Shown here piece by piece: positions 41,699 to 53,837 of a DNA stretch of 64,000 nucleotides. The stretch is from Meconema thalassinum (Eukaryota; Arthropoda; Insecta; Orthoptera; Tettigoniidae). The stretch is taken from the NCBI GenBank assembly GCA_946902985.2, contig OX336389.2:1291636792-1291700791 (forward strand), given 5' to 3'. The position numbers and the translations under genes are program-made. Every line of letters begins with the position of its first letter. The stretch's first letter is position 1. The notes under the pieces are model-generated. The model saw only the letters and a list, made by a program, of their open reading frames with translations. It made no database searches and was not told the DNA's origin.

Positions 41699-44600
41699 GT
41701 ATATTTGTAAGAAGGAAGGAAAGAAATATACAGTCTTAAATGGAACATAGAAAGATTTCATGCAAGGGATGCTAGCATAACGTTGTGTAAGAAGTTAGAC
41801 CCAGGTGGCCGAGAAATGAGATCACGCCTGACTCATTAAGAAAGAACCAGTCACGAGTATAAATAGACTGAGTGGAAAGTTTTGGCTGTATGAGAGAGAA
41901 GCATGTTTCGGAAATCGCTCTTACGTTGCATTAAAACGGCAACAGCGCAACTGTGCCAGATGAAGAATAATTATATTTAACCCATTTGCAAGAAAAAAAA
42001 GTAAGTAAATAAATACAGTACTGTGAATCATTTCGGATTAGAGATTTTTGTGTAGAGAAAAAGCTTTTAATAATTGCCCAGGAGAGAATTGCAAACGCAG
42101 CATACGTCATCGGGGAATTACTGAGACCCGAGGAGTGGGGAATTTAAAAATCAACAGCAACACCCACACAGCTGAAGACTAAAAATTATTTAATTTCTCA
42201 GAAATGCACGATCGATTTTTATGCGCAGGGAGATCATTTTACGTTTGGAAGACGAGCTTTCTGGAGATATAATTTTTATAATTGAGCGACAATTATTTCG
42301 AAAGTTGGTCACGAAAAGGACTAGGATTTTATCTTTTTTTGACTAAAGAGTATAAAACTCCTGGCAGCACCAAGCCAATCATGCAGTTTTCCGACAGCCC
42401 GAGGGGGCGTCACGCTGTATCACATCGAAGGCAATATTATTCCGTCCAGGGGACGTGAAGCTACATCAAGCAGTAAATGCAGTTACAAGTCCGTCCAGGG
42501 GGCGTGACGTTGGAGCATCAGTAAATGCAGTTTTCCGACAGCCCGAGGGGGCGTCACTGTGCTACATCACAGACCGAATGCAGTTTACCAGTACTCCTTG
42601 AGGGGAGATGCTACATCACATCGTGCAGGGGACGTGAAGCTACATCACACCGAAGACAATCTACAAGCTTCCCTTAAGGGGAAACGCTGTATCACCTCGT
42701 TTAGACAGTATCCGACAGCCAGGGGCGTCGCGATATCGATAACCAACGTGCATCCACAAGGAGTAGCCAAGAAGTATTATTACAGTATCGCCGTGTTGAG
42801 AATTAGGAAAATCCTAATTACAGGATTTAGTTCCGACAGTATAAAGTTTACAGTGAAAAGTTCATTAATTACAGTCAAAGCAGGCTGCGAACTTAGAACC
42901 AAGGGCGATAGGTCTTAAATTAAATGACCAAAAGTATCATAACGTACTGAAGTACCGTAACAGCGAGATAAACATTTTATCTACTTTAAAGAACCCGAGC
43001 AGGGACGGACAGAATAAGGTTCGCAAAGTATTCTAGAAAGATAGGAGTTCGAGAACCGAATAAGCGGAGAGGAGAAGGAAACTCTAGACATTGTTTCAAG
43101 GAAGCAGACGAACTATTAAAAAGCACTAAGTTACGAGAAGTATTAGTTCCTAGAAATCGATAGGTCACCAATAGATTATCTAGGGGACCGTGGACAGAAC
43201 AGACTTTCGCTAGACCAACCAATAGGGTCTAGGAAGGAGCCATTCGAGTTAATAAGAATAGCAGATCGTCAGGAACGGGATTTGAAGGAGTGCTATTGCA
43301 GGGAGGAAGTAGATGGTTCGAGACTTTCACATTCTGACAGGATAGGAAGCCGACATCGAATACATTTCACCCTTGGAGACGGGAGGTCAAGAAGTCACGT
43401 GTGATAGGCTTAATAGCAGCCTTAGTGACTAGGATCTGTGAAGTGTAAATATATCAAGATTTGTGTTAAAAGTAATATATTTTCAGTGTTTTTATTGTGT
43501 ATGCTAAACGAATACACCAGTGTATTTTAAAAATGTTATCAGTGTTAAATGTAAACGAGTTAAATGTGTGTCAAGATATGTCTGTACATGAAATGAATTT
43601 GTACAAGATGGCGTAATTCCAAAATAGTGGGCAAAATGACCCATCGCAAGAGAAGGAAGGTCAGGGACCGACCTATAACATGTGAGTAAAGATTTTCATT
43701 ATGTTTGGTGTTGGGAAAGTGTTTGTGTACAATCCACCGGAGTTTGAGATAAAGGGATGTTTCTAAATAACAAATAACAGAATAAGAGCGCGGTCTGAAC
43801 AAATAAAATTTGAGAAATTATAAATAATTATGTGAAAAGAATAAATCATGTAGAAGAAATGTATGAAATAAAATGTCAGTGTATTTGACGAATGTTATAA
43901 GAGCAAGCGTACTAATAATAATAATAATATAAAAGAAATATAAATAAAGATTAAATTGAATGATATGAAAGTTAGAGCGTTGGAGCCTTAATAAAAGTAA
44001 TAAGGCATGGTGTTAAAGCATGTTCTTAAAATATAGCAATAATTGTCAAGGGAAAGGATTAATATGAAAATTGAGATATGGATCAATTGTTAATGTGGAA
44101 TTTATCAGTTCTTTGGAAGACGCTAGGCCTTAAAATAATGTATAGCGCAATGTAGCGCATTAAAGTAAAATGTCACGCTAGGGATGCGTAGAATCTAAAT
44201 GTACTTGGTAAATTACTTATGAGGGGTAGTTGATTGCGGTAATTGAGCCATAATAAAGTCCTCCAAAAGTGACGTAGATCACGAGGCTATGTGTGTTATA
44301 TTGTATAATAGGGAGCAATGTATGGTATTATGAGCGCAGGTAATGTAGGCCACGGCCGACCCTAAGTCGCATTTTGTATAAGTCCTCCAATATGGGAATG
44401 GTTCCCGAGGCATGTTAAGAGAGTCGAACCTAGACTCGTCTCGTTGTTGAAGCCCCTAAGTATTCGTCGTGTATGTGTATTACTCTTACCAATCAATGAG
44501 GACCCGTCATAATTAATAAATGCCAAGGTTACGAAAGTGGTTTATGAGCCTAATAATGTTGTTGAAAATAAATAAGAGAAGTAAAAACGCCAGGTCTTCC

Positions 44601-45621
44601 CAGAGAACTGAAAGAAAAGAAAGATCTGTTTTAAAAGCATTGAGTATAGCTACCACGCGTAGGCTAGACAAGAGGGTCCCCCTCTCAGCCATAAATCACG
44701 CCCAAGTGTACGGTCAGACCCTTGTTATTGTAAGCTGTAGTAGTAGGGTCGGAGAAGACCGTCTGGAAGAAGTAAAATACACCGTGAGTGTTTAAAAGTT
44801 GTTAATGACCCGGGATTTGAACCGAGGTCCTTATAGGTGAAATTATCGCTTGCCAGTTCAGATCGTAGCTTTCTTATGTGATAATGGTCTTATAAGACAA
44901 ATAAATAAACAAAAATCCCTATTTGTAATGTTGTATGGATGTAGGATTCCATGAGTTCAATGAAGATAACTAGATTCCGGGAGTAATCATAGTTTTTGAC
45001 TTTGTCAAGTAATCTTCGGTAACTCTGGAGTACACAGGTATTTTCCCGATCACTGTAATGAATTTGTGAAACTTGAGAGAGATGGAAATGTTGAGAACAT
45101 TGTTGAATGCCCAAACATTTAAATAGAGAAGAAACATGTACTTTAAATATGATTATATGTTTGTTTGATAATAAGAAACTCGTAAAATAGTTAAGGAGGT
45201 GTATTAAAGAATGACACCGTTATTATTGGAAAGTATCGAGCCATTGGAGCTCGTGTTTAGGATGAACTTTAAGATAGAGACTTTATGGAAGTGAAAATAA
45301 TTATGAGTTGTTGGTTTGATGGAAACCATTTATTTTAATATAATATTTGTTTGATTTTTAGATTATTCCTTGTTCACTTTGAACGAGTAGAAGGATTTTG
45401 GTCAGTAGTTTATTTGTTTTTAATTGTTTGTAGCGCCATAATTTTGGTTAATTAAATGTGTTAAAATAGGAGTTGAATTTGTTTTTATTTTGAAAGTGTA
45501 TCCTCTATTTAATCCAAAATGTGTAAGTCACAGAGTGGGAGAACATACCATAACCCCGAAAATCCCGAATTGAGCATTGCTGGCATACTGTGATTTGCAT
45601 ATTTCTTGCTGGAAGGGCACA
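41699..45621 (+). repeat. solo LTR, main part (plus sense)
   Basis: Inverted relative of element B's LTR, clearly alignable end to end but much diverged. It continues from 26957 and ends GGGCACA at 45621, followed by GTTT (45622-45625), which matches 26910-26913. The intact LTR would be about 3.96 kb. No internal retrotransposon sequence accompanies it, so it is a solo LTR left by LTR-LTR recombination. It has a TATA box at 42348-42357 and a tRNA-like block near 44805-44870 (reverse orientation, GGTTCAAATCCCGGG). Confidence 0.9.
42348..42735 (+). promoter_or_regulatory. solo LTR TATA box and expanded G-rich repeat array
   Basis: GAGTATAAAACTCCTGGCAG starts the block. After GCAGTTTTCCGACAGCCCGA come about six to eight units built from CCGACAGCC / GTCCAGG, a G-run, CGTCAC or CGTGA and GCTACATCAC. 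Element B's LTR has only about two such units, so copy number has changed between copies. Confidence 0.6.
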
Positions 45622-46138
45622 GTTTATCTTCCTGTATTTTTGTCTGCAGTTTTGCAGGGGCGTCTTTGATGTTAGTCATTACTCTGTTTTTTCGAATGAT
45701 ATCTGCAAGCCAGTTTGTTCAGCGATTTCTTTTAAAAGGTTAATTTCCATCCCAGCAGTTTCTACGTCATTCAACAGAATGGCGATGTCATCAGCGAATG
45801 CTAGACAGTCGACTATGATCCCCTTGGATTTCGTTCCCATTCTCAGAGGTACTCAGTTTCTAATAATTTTGTTCGCCAGGTCCGAATTACTTTTTCGAGA
45901 ACGCAGTTGAAAAACATTGGAGTGAACCCGTCACCTTGTCTGAGTCCCGTTTTGACCTCAAAGGAATCCGACAGGCATCCCAGGAACTTTGCTTTGGATT
46001 GTGTTTCAATTAGGGTGGCTCTAATTAATGCCAGAGTTTCAGGTCAACCCCGAATTCGTTGTGGATGTTCAACAGAACTTCACGGTCTATCGAATCCTAA
46101 GCCTTCTTAAAGTCCACAAAGACTGGTACGTACGATTT
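45622..46138 (-). pseudogene. non-LTR retrotransposon reverse transcriptase, N-proximal fragment
   Basis: Minus strand shows RT palm motifs: FEVKTGLRQGDGFTPMFF and VDCLAFADDIAILLNDVET (catalytic Asp pair in FADD) with AGMEINLLKEIAEQTGLQI. Further upstream VDFKKA*DSIDREVL carries a stop. Several stops and shifts make it dead. It is the 5' half of the gene whose 3' half is at 26175-26913; it breaks off at an (ATT)n tract at 46139. Confidence 0.85.
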
Positions 46139-46140
46139 GG

Positions 46141-46222
<82 letters not shown>
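46139..46222. repeat. (ATT)n microsatellite
   Basis: About 27 ATT units. Apparent poly-Leu/poly-Asn reading frames here are artefacts of the repeat. Confidence 0.95.
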
Positions 46223-46223
<1 letters not shown>

Positions 46224-46524
46224 ACCGTGAACACGACGATCGCTTGATCACTGTGGCCCAATACTCAACTATGCGTGCGCAGTATTCTTTATAGTGATAC
46301 TTGCACATTATTAAAGGTATATTTTGCTCTGATAACCTATAGGTTTAAACACTTATTACTTATTAATAATTGACTATATATATAACTTTAATAAAAATTT
46401 GTTTTAATTGAATAATGAATGATATGCTATTAAACACAGGCAGAACATTTATGTCCAATGTCCATTGGTTTCATGACAAATAATACAAGTAATCGTTTGT
46501 TGAAAAGTCACCTTCTAAACACAC

Positions 46525-46580
<56 letters not shown>

Positions 46581-47299
46581 GCACGGTAAAATCAGTTCTT
46601 ACTTGTAGCTTTATGCGTGTCATTATCTTTTGTGTAAGGCAATATATTGGAGTTAACACAACAGTACCGTACCTGAATTGTTTGACTTTACACACAATAT
46701 TATTTCAGTCACAAATGGGACAAATCAGGATTTTATGTTTGTTGATCACCAACACTGTTCTTCCGGAACTTCTTAATCGTTTTACTCCTTACTAGTTTTT
46801 CAATATTCAGTGTCATCCATACTCGACAAACAACAATTGTTCTTTCCACACAGACAAGAAATTGTTAGAGGAGTCGACGGCCTTTGGTTGTCAGATACCC
46901 CATCTGTTGACATTTTCGTTAGAAATAATATTAACTTTAATAAGGCGGTGTGCAACTCCGTATTTTCGAACAAGCAACACTGCTCTGGCTGGCTGGCAAG
47001 CGCGCTCCTCACAAGGAAAGCACTGAACGCGGAAAGCTCCTCCTACGTTACAAACAAGGCAGGTGAAGGCGGCTGATTTACACACATGAGGGTGAATTTT
47101 TGCTGTAGATATTCCGTCATATAACTTACGTCACACTACACCAAGGAACCTGTTGATATAAACACTACGGGCAGCGATCTAAATTTACAACTGAATATCG
47201 ACTCAAAGACTTGCTCTTTTCTGAAAATCTGATTTTTGTTTTACCGTAATTTTGTTTATTGTTATAATTATTCGTTTAATTTGATTTTTGTTTTATTAT
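46223..47299. other. no gene; second (AAT)n tract at 46526-46578
   Basis: Mostly A/T-rich non-coding DNA with an (AAT)18-like microsatellite at 46526-46578. Short frames at 46810-47076 show no family I recognise. Confidence 0.5.
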
Positions 47300-47448
47300 T
47301 TTAGGCCTTTTTTAATATTTCGGCTTCGACCTCAAAATTTAACTATATATTCCATATTTGTATAATTTCATCTGTGGTAAGAGGGACAGATGACCTCGTA
47401 GTTCCGCCCCTTAAAACAACAATAACTAACTAACTAACTAACTAACTG
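47300..47448 (+). repeat. retroelement 3' end with (TAAC)n tail
   Basis: AGGGACAGATGACCTCGTAG + TTCCGCCCCTTAAAACAACA ends in about six TAAC units (47424-47448). This resembles the end at 22656-22740 and fits a 3' remnant of a non-LTR element. Confidence 0.5.
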
Positions 47449-47479
47449 AGGTAAACACTCTATGAAGGGTGAATTGATA

Positions 47480-47616
47480 GGTGTTTTTATATATATGTAT
47501 TCATTGGTAAAAATAAAGTAATCACGTAAGAAGAACACGGTGCCTCAGCTGTGCTCTCCCTTTCACGTTATTATACGGATACGACTTAGTGGTGCCGAAA
47601 CTCGGGAATGCCTTCT
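47480..47616 (+). repeat. possible LTR end plus primer-binding site (BEL/Pao-like relic)
   Basis: AATAAAGTAATCACG (polyA-signal-like) is followed about 80 bases later by TGGTGCCGAAACTCGGGAA (47592-47610). That resembles primer-binding sites of BEL/Pao elements. No gag follows and no second LTR was found. Weak call. Confidence 0.3.
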
Positions 47617-48865
47617 ATCCAATTGTAAATTGTATATATCAGTAGCCTATTGAGATATTCACAATGAACAGCAAAAGAAAAAGGAAGCTTGTAGTTTTAC
47701 GTGACCGTTAATCGTGTGATTATGAGCCACGGGACCTCCATTTTACGTGGAATCCGAACCACAGGACATAGTATTTCACTTCCAAAATATCACATGCATT
47801 GACTGGGAATCCAACTAATAAGAGAACCACGTGGAATACCTTTAGCAAGTTCACAATGTATATGCATTTCCAGCACATTCAGCTTGATAAACGGACTTGA
47901 AAACTAAATAGAAGTAGTACATTATGAATTAAGGAGTTTTAGGCATCAACTTACAATACTTTGTGCGTCACAAGTAGTCACGTTTTGGACGAATAACAGT
48001 CCTATTCCTGACTCTTGCCAGCAATGTTTTGAACATCTCAGTGGGCGTGTCTGCTGGCTTCACTGTCTGGCCACTTGGTCGTCTCCTTATTACTCCTTAT
48101 TGCAAGCACACCCAGACCCCCTAAGCAGCAATTTTCGTCCAGAAAGTCGTCTAAGCTAGTAGCGACCAATGGTTTCGTGTCGCCATGGTTTTAGAAGAGT
48201 ACAGTGCAACTTTTCAATTAAATTGAACAACTAAAAGTAATTTATAAACATTCGTAACTCACCATCACACCTCGCACCTGAACACATGTCACTTCATCGG
48301 TATGTAAAGACGCACTGTTTGAAACCTCGTGCGGCTTACAAATATGGCGGCATTTCAACCCGAAACATCAAACAAACGAACATCAACGTCCGCATGTCAT
48401 CCGTGACGTCATCGACTAGACTAAAAATTTCCCCTAAATACGTAGCCTACGTATCGCGATATATATACTAGCAGAAGTACCCATTCTTCGAACGGTCTTC
48501 GGTGTTTAATAACCAGACGTTGTCAATTGAGCTACTGTTGCAATACTTAGGGGCTTGGAACCTGTTTGTCGACAAAGAAAACTGATCAGTTAAAATGCGC
48601 TCTCAAACTAAATTTACCTAACGTGTTCATCCTGACGTGAACATAAAATTGAAAACCTCGCAGACGAATAGCAATACACGTCACATACAAACTGGCCCTA
48701 ACCGTTGTGTCAAAAGTCCAACCACAGGAAGACCCCTTTTATAAATTATAAGGGCTTGTGGTGCATGCAAATTCAGGTTTTTTTAGCCTCCAATGGCCCA
48801 AATTCTTAAAAGCAGCAAAATATAGTCTACGTTTTCAAATCAGGAATTTTGCAAAATAATGTTGC
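47617..48865. other. no recognisable feature
   Basis: Unique-looking A/T-rich sequence without credible coding frames or recognised repeats. Confidence 0.45.
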
Positions 48866-49690
48866 TGTTTGGAGATATAATAGACCTTCTGTACGACTAT
48901 CGCACGTTTAAGTCGTGTGAAAAAATCTAGGCTACTCCTTGAACCCCTTATGCGCATTGAAGAATTTTACTGTTTTAGTTGGTTCCGTGATAACCTTATA
49001 GCCATTTGCAAACTTTCACAGAAATGTAATAAATGGAGTGGCATTATTTCTTGCAGAAATAGATGGAAAGTTGGATGTCACCTCTTGAGAGTGTTGCATT
49101 ACTTCATTAGTTTATTAAATGAAATTAGTTTTCTGGGAATATCTAAGGAACTGTTGGTTTTTGAACCTTAAAAATTAGTTTTCGGGGACCCTTTACGGCT
49201 CTTTAAGGGCCCCGAGTTTTTTTCTGACACCAAGGGGTTGAAAATGAGCTTTGTCTCGTCCTTGTACGCCATAATATAATCATAATCATAATAATAATTT
49301 AATAATATAGGGATAGGGATATAATAGACCTTCAGTACCATACCCGCACCTGTAAATCGCGTGAAATATTTCAAGAGTATCCCTTGACCCCCTTAAGCGC
49401 ATTATATACGTATTGATGAATTTTACAGCTAAGTTGGTTCCGTGATAACCTTATAGCCGTTTGCGAACGTTCACAGTAATGTAATAAATGGAATGGTATC
49501 GTGTCTTACAGAAATAGATGGACTCCTGAGACTGTGTTGCCATGGTTACCGGCTTGCATTCTTTCATTAATTTATTAAGTGAAATTAGTTTTCTGGGAAT
49601 ATCTCAAAAACTGTTGGTTTTAGGGCCTTGCTTCTCACATTGAGAGGCTGAAAATGAGCTTTGTCTAGCACTTCTACGCCTATTCCAGCA
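48866..49690 (+). repeat. two diverged tandem units (~0.4 kb each)
   Basis: Unit 1 about 48866-49310, unit 2 about 49311-49690. Both contain ATAATAGACCTTC, GGTTCCGTGATAACCTTATA + GCC, AGAAATAGATGGA, GAAATTAGTTTTCTGGGAAT and TGAAAATGAGCTTTGTC. Part of an unclassified interspersed repeat. The following 49691-49990 has (CAGA)n and CCACCCAGCCGATCTCGAGT, common in such repeats. Confidence 0.7.
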
Positions 49691-50039
49691 TGTATTTTAA
49701 GGGGTAGGCCCCCTTTTATGAGAGGTACGGAGAAGAGTTACATCAACGATTAGTGTTGTGCCTCTGATGGATATCTGTATCAAATTTTACTTTGATCCAC
49801 CCAGCCGATCTCGAGTTATAAGGACACAAAAAATGTCCACAGACAGACAGACAGACAAAAAATTATTTTTGCGCGAATCCGTCATAAAACAGTCTGAAAC
49901 GCACAAATATCGCAAATTTCCGTGGAAATTCGGAAAAAACAGACAAACTTTCATTTTTATACATATAGAGATCTTGCAGGTGCAGTGATCATAATTGATG
50001 GCGTAGGTTAAATTCACGCAACAGTTTACTGCTAACGCG

Positions 50040-50160
50040 CTACCTCGTCCCTAGCTTGCATCGGGGGAGCTTGGGTTCGAATCCCACCTCAGCCGTCCTG
50101 AAAATGGTTTTCGTGATTTCCCATTTCCACTACCAGGCAAATGCCGAGACGGGTTTTAGC
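50040..50160 (+). mobile_element. SINE family D fragment, head
   Basis: CTAACGCGCTACCTCGTCCC, GGGTTCGAATCCCACCTCAG and TTCGTGATTTCCCATTTCCA match the SINE at 3704-3935 but stop before its 3' half. Confidence 0.6.
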
Positions 50161-50209
50161 CTATTTTCATTTATGAAAACAAAAAAAAACAAAAAAGGCT
50201 TATGAGATC

Positions 50210-51180
50210 ACTTTTCGTCCGTGTGTGTGTGTGGGTATGTATGTGTGTGTGTGTCCCTCCCCAATAACATCTTAACGGCCAATGCGATTTCAATGAAACT
50301 TGGGAAGTGCATACTAATACCTTCTCCGACCTCGACCGTACCTTTCAAATTTTAACACGTTTCACCAACCCAATGTGGCGGCCGTGCGAAATATTTTACT
50401 GGCAATCTATATTTCCGCAGTAACAGATATCACCCTGAAATTTTGTACGGTGATAAGGGTACAATTAGAAGTTCATATATGTGGCCTTCATAAACCTGTT
50501 AAGTACAAAACGAACATGATGGCCAAGCGAAGTTGAAACATTTAAATAGGCATTCCTCGCGAGTTATCCATCCGAGTGCAGTGAAACTTGGCACAGCAAA
50601 TGTTTATACAGATTGTAAAACACTGACATCTAATTTAGTTCAATTGTTTACGTAACCTCAGGTGTTAAGTGTTTGTTTGTTGTGTCCTAATCATGCGATC
50701 AAAGTGAACGTTTGAATAATGAACTTACGCAATAATCTTCATGTAATGGTACATAACTATATGGCCTACACATTGTGCCTACCAACTTTGCTTGATCCAA
50801 TGCTAATGAAATATTCAACTCCTTATAAATTTTAAACAGAAAAAAAGGGGTCACCATATAACAATCCAACATGGTGACCATCCGAAAATTAAAACGATTC
50901 TCAATACCTACAAATATATTACAGCAATCAAACATATTTTTATATTGATAGAGGCTACTTACATAAGTTCACCTATGAATCATTTAATAACCTGGTGAGC
51001 ACACAACCACTATGGCGGCGACGCGAAATTAAAACTTTTAAATCGATTTTTCTCGCGACTTTTCATCCAGTGCTGTGAAACTTGGCACGGTATAAATTCA
51101 CATACTGACGTATAATTTAATGACATTTTATGAGAACTTAAAAATGGCGGCTGTGCAACTTTTTAAAACCTAGTTTTTAT
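50210..51180 (+). repeat. unclassified repeat with ~0.5 kb internal duplication
   Basis: Starts with a (GT)n tract. CTCGCGAGTTATCCATCCGA + GTGCAGTGAAACTTGGCACA (about 50557-50605) returns as CTCGCGACTTTTCATCCAGT + GCTGTGAAACTTGGCACGG (about 51052-51090), preceded each time by ATGGC(C/G)... and ...TTTAAAT. No coding capacity. Confidence 0.5.
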
Positions 51181-51246
51181 TTCTCGTGTCCTAAGTAAGA
51201 CAAGTAGAATGAAAATAGGCTATTTAGTTCTTCACGGAACTACTTG

Positions 51247-51345
51247 TTTTCAATAGGTCCACGGCCGATTTCCTTCCAAAATCCCTTCCCTGACCCGACC
51301 TGAAAATAAAACAATTCGCCATTGGTTGCATGAATAAAATTTAAT
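51247..51345 (+). mobile_element. SINE family D fragment, 3' part
   Basis: TAGGTCCACGGCCGATTTCC followed by TTCCAAAATCCCTTCCCTGA and GACCTGAAAATAAAAC matches about 3839-3900 of the family D copy. Confidence 0.6.
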
Positions 51346-51663
51346 TTAATTCTCCACGAGATGCGTTCCCGCACTATGTGCGTGCTTCTTATATTTGATT
51401 TGTGCTGAACAAATTGATGGTCCTTGGTCACTCAAAATGTTCCCCCTCATTCCCTTGCAACTGGCAGCAAACCAATGCAATGGTGAACCACCTCAGAATA
51501 ATCCGATTGTGTGTTTAACGAATCGTAGCGGTTTCTCATACTTTGTACGCGTCACATATAAAATTCACAATGCATAATTTATAAGTAGAATATTGTATGC
51601 AAATAGAGCAGCATTAAACAATACGTTGAGTCGCAGCATGAGGCGAGAAGGTGACTGAGAAAA
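51346..51663. other. no recognisable feature
   Basis: Non-coding sequence between SINE pieces; nothing supported. Confidence 0.4.
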
Positions 51664-52000
51664 GTTGTTGTTGATTCATTTAGGGACTTGGCGACATCAA
51701 GGTCATGTAACCCTAATGTACTTGGCTGTTTGTGGAATGTGTCTGATACCTGTATTATCTTGATGGCTGTAATAATGTTTGTGAGAATAGGATTGGGATG
51801 GAGACGACTCGGCCTTAGGAACAATTCCAGCATTTGGGGAAACCATGAACAAATTTTCTTGGATGACTGAGGTACGTATCAAACCCAGCTCTTCTATGTT
51901 TTGCCTAACGAGTCAGAATGTACTCCATTTCCAGCCCTCATGCCAGAATTGAATTTTTTGGCCGAGTTGGGAATCGAACCTCGACCTCAGATATAACATC
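51664..52000 (-). mobile_element. SINE family A, diverged
   Basis: On the plus strand starts GTTGTTGTTGATTCATTTAG + GGAC (3' end inverted) and ends near GAGTTGGGAATCGAACCTCG (B-box region inverted). Old copy with many changes. A separate head fragment of the same family in plus sense (ATGGCGTAGTGGCTAGAATT) is at about 52115-52160. Confidence 0.6.
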
Positions 52001-52160
52001 CAAACTGATTAAAAAAAAGTGAGGTCGGAAAGGCAGTGCAGTAACATATTCAACGCCATTCTTTCACTTTTCATGGCATTTAGTTAGAGCAATGGTGTTA
52101 AGTATGTGGTTGACTATCTCATGGCGTAGTGGCTAGAATTCTTGGTTGTTTTCCCAATCT

Positions 52161-52673
52161 CAGCTCCAGGCAAATGTTCGAATGGTACCTTCTATTAGGC
52201 CAGTTACTTCAATCTCCCATCATTTTCAATTTACTTTCATTTAATTTGATTTAATTTAATTTCTCATTGACTCCTATCATGACACTGGCATCATGAATAG
52301 CATTTGTCCAAAAAAATCATACGTCCCACAGAAAATCGTATCAGCTTATCCCCCCGACCCTGTAGAAACAGTGTATTATTATTCATCAACTGGTAGAACG
52401 TAATGCCTATTCTGGCGAACTGACGCGTTGAACTTTGTGGAGGTGGTCGTGGGAAGTGTACTTGACGGCATTGCAGCAGAATGTGCTGGTCTGGTATAAC
52501 TCCAGTTCACCACAGTCTTACATAACTTGAACATTGATAGAAACAATTCCGAATTCTTAGACCGACCAGGGTTGCTGAATTCGGATAGAAATACAAGGCA
52601 GTAACTTAAAAAACCGATCAATTAATATTATTAATATCAATATTAAATGGAAGACTACAATTTTGAAACTATG

Positions 52674-52675
<2 letters not shown>
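52161..52675. other. no recognisable gene
   Basis: A/T-rich non-coding sequence; short frames only. Confidence 0.4.

Positions 52676-52711
<36 letters not shown>
52676..52711. repeat. (ATT)n microsatellite
   Basis: About 12 ATT units directly before a repeat that starts with AACAAGCAACCCGACCCAGC. Confidence 0.9.
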
Positions 52712-52712
<1 letters not shown>

Positions 52713-53547
52713 AAGCAACCCGACCCAGCTTCGCCCGGGAACAGTTATGCATGTATTACGTGGTGGGCGCTTTGTTCTTCCAGTGTCAATGAACGACCAA
52801 TTTCCGTTTTACGTCTCCTCATGATGGGTTAAAAACAATGACTGAACTATTAATTATATTATCAAGGAGATGCATGTGCAACAAATTCTTGTCAGAAGTA
52901 ATTTAAGAATGGCGAGGTGCATGAAACACCAATCCCCCTTCCGTCCAATCTTAACTTGACTGTGTTTCACAGGCGAAATGAAGAAAACCTGAGTTGCACT
53001 TCCAGGGAAACTCCGAACACAACCACCCATCTCAGAAGTCTTAACTCAACACGACCCAACGGTTCACTGCTGGCTGTATCTGGGGCAATAGGTTCGCCCG
53101 CTAGCTAGGCTGTAACAGTGGTGATAGAATCGTCCTTAGCAAGCTCGTAAACTGTCGCCTCAGTAGTTGAATGGATATGGTTGGAAGAAATTAAAACGTA
53201 AAAACACTTATAGTGGGCGATGTATAGAAGATAGACATATGCTCTCGCGGCCTTTTTTGTAGAACTTTTCATGCTGAACAATTCTTACACTCATAGTATT
53301 TAGATATTTTTGACGATTTGCCCAGCGTAAGTTTACAAAGTGCTCGGACGCCAGGTTTTTTTCGACCTTTCCACTGAAATCGTTACTGCTCGGCTTCCTT
53401 TGATCATAAATAAATTATTTCCTACAGAAATCATCCTCGAGATATCCTTTACAGAGTGGTGAAAACCGCATCAAAATCCATCCAGTGGTTCTCGAGTTTA
53501 CCCGTAACATCCACGAATCGGGGACTTTGTTTTATACAAGTAGAGAT
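52712..53547. repeat. unclassified interspersed repeat
   Basis: Begins CAACCCGACCCAGCTTCGCC + CGGGAA and ends GTGGTGAAAACCGCATCAAA ... GGGACTTTGTTTTATACAAG. Both ends have the look of a repeat widespread in insect genomes, where poor conservation inside and conserved ends are usual. No TIRs or coding sequence; class unknown. Confidence 0.4.
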
Positions 53548-53837
53548 GATGCTAATAATAATAACAATTACACAAGGGCCCTGTACTTTTCAGTTGTCTG
53601 GGTTACCTGAAACACAAGGTGTATTGTTTACAGTAGGAGTTTACAGAAATACTGCATTTAAAATGTATTAACAAAAATGCTTTTCAGTCGGTCAACACGA
53701 ATTGTGCCCAATTAGATTGGGCGGGGTATAACAATTGTTTTAAGGCTCTAATACTTGAAAAATAGGCTATATTATCGTACATGAATTATTAGTATTTATA
53801 CACTCATTAACCCTCTTCTCGAGCAAATGGGAAGGGG

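Noticed and set aside
46028..46308. Poly-Leu and poly-Asn proteins
   Set aside because: Translations of an (ATT)n microsatellite.
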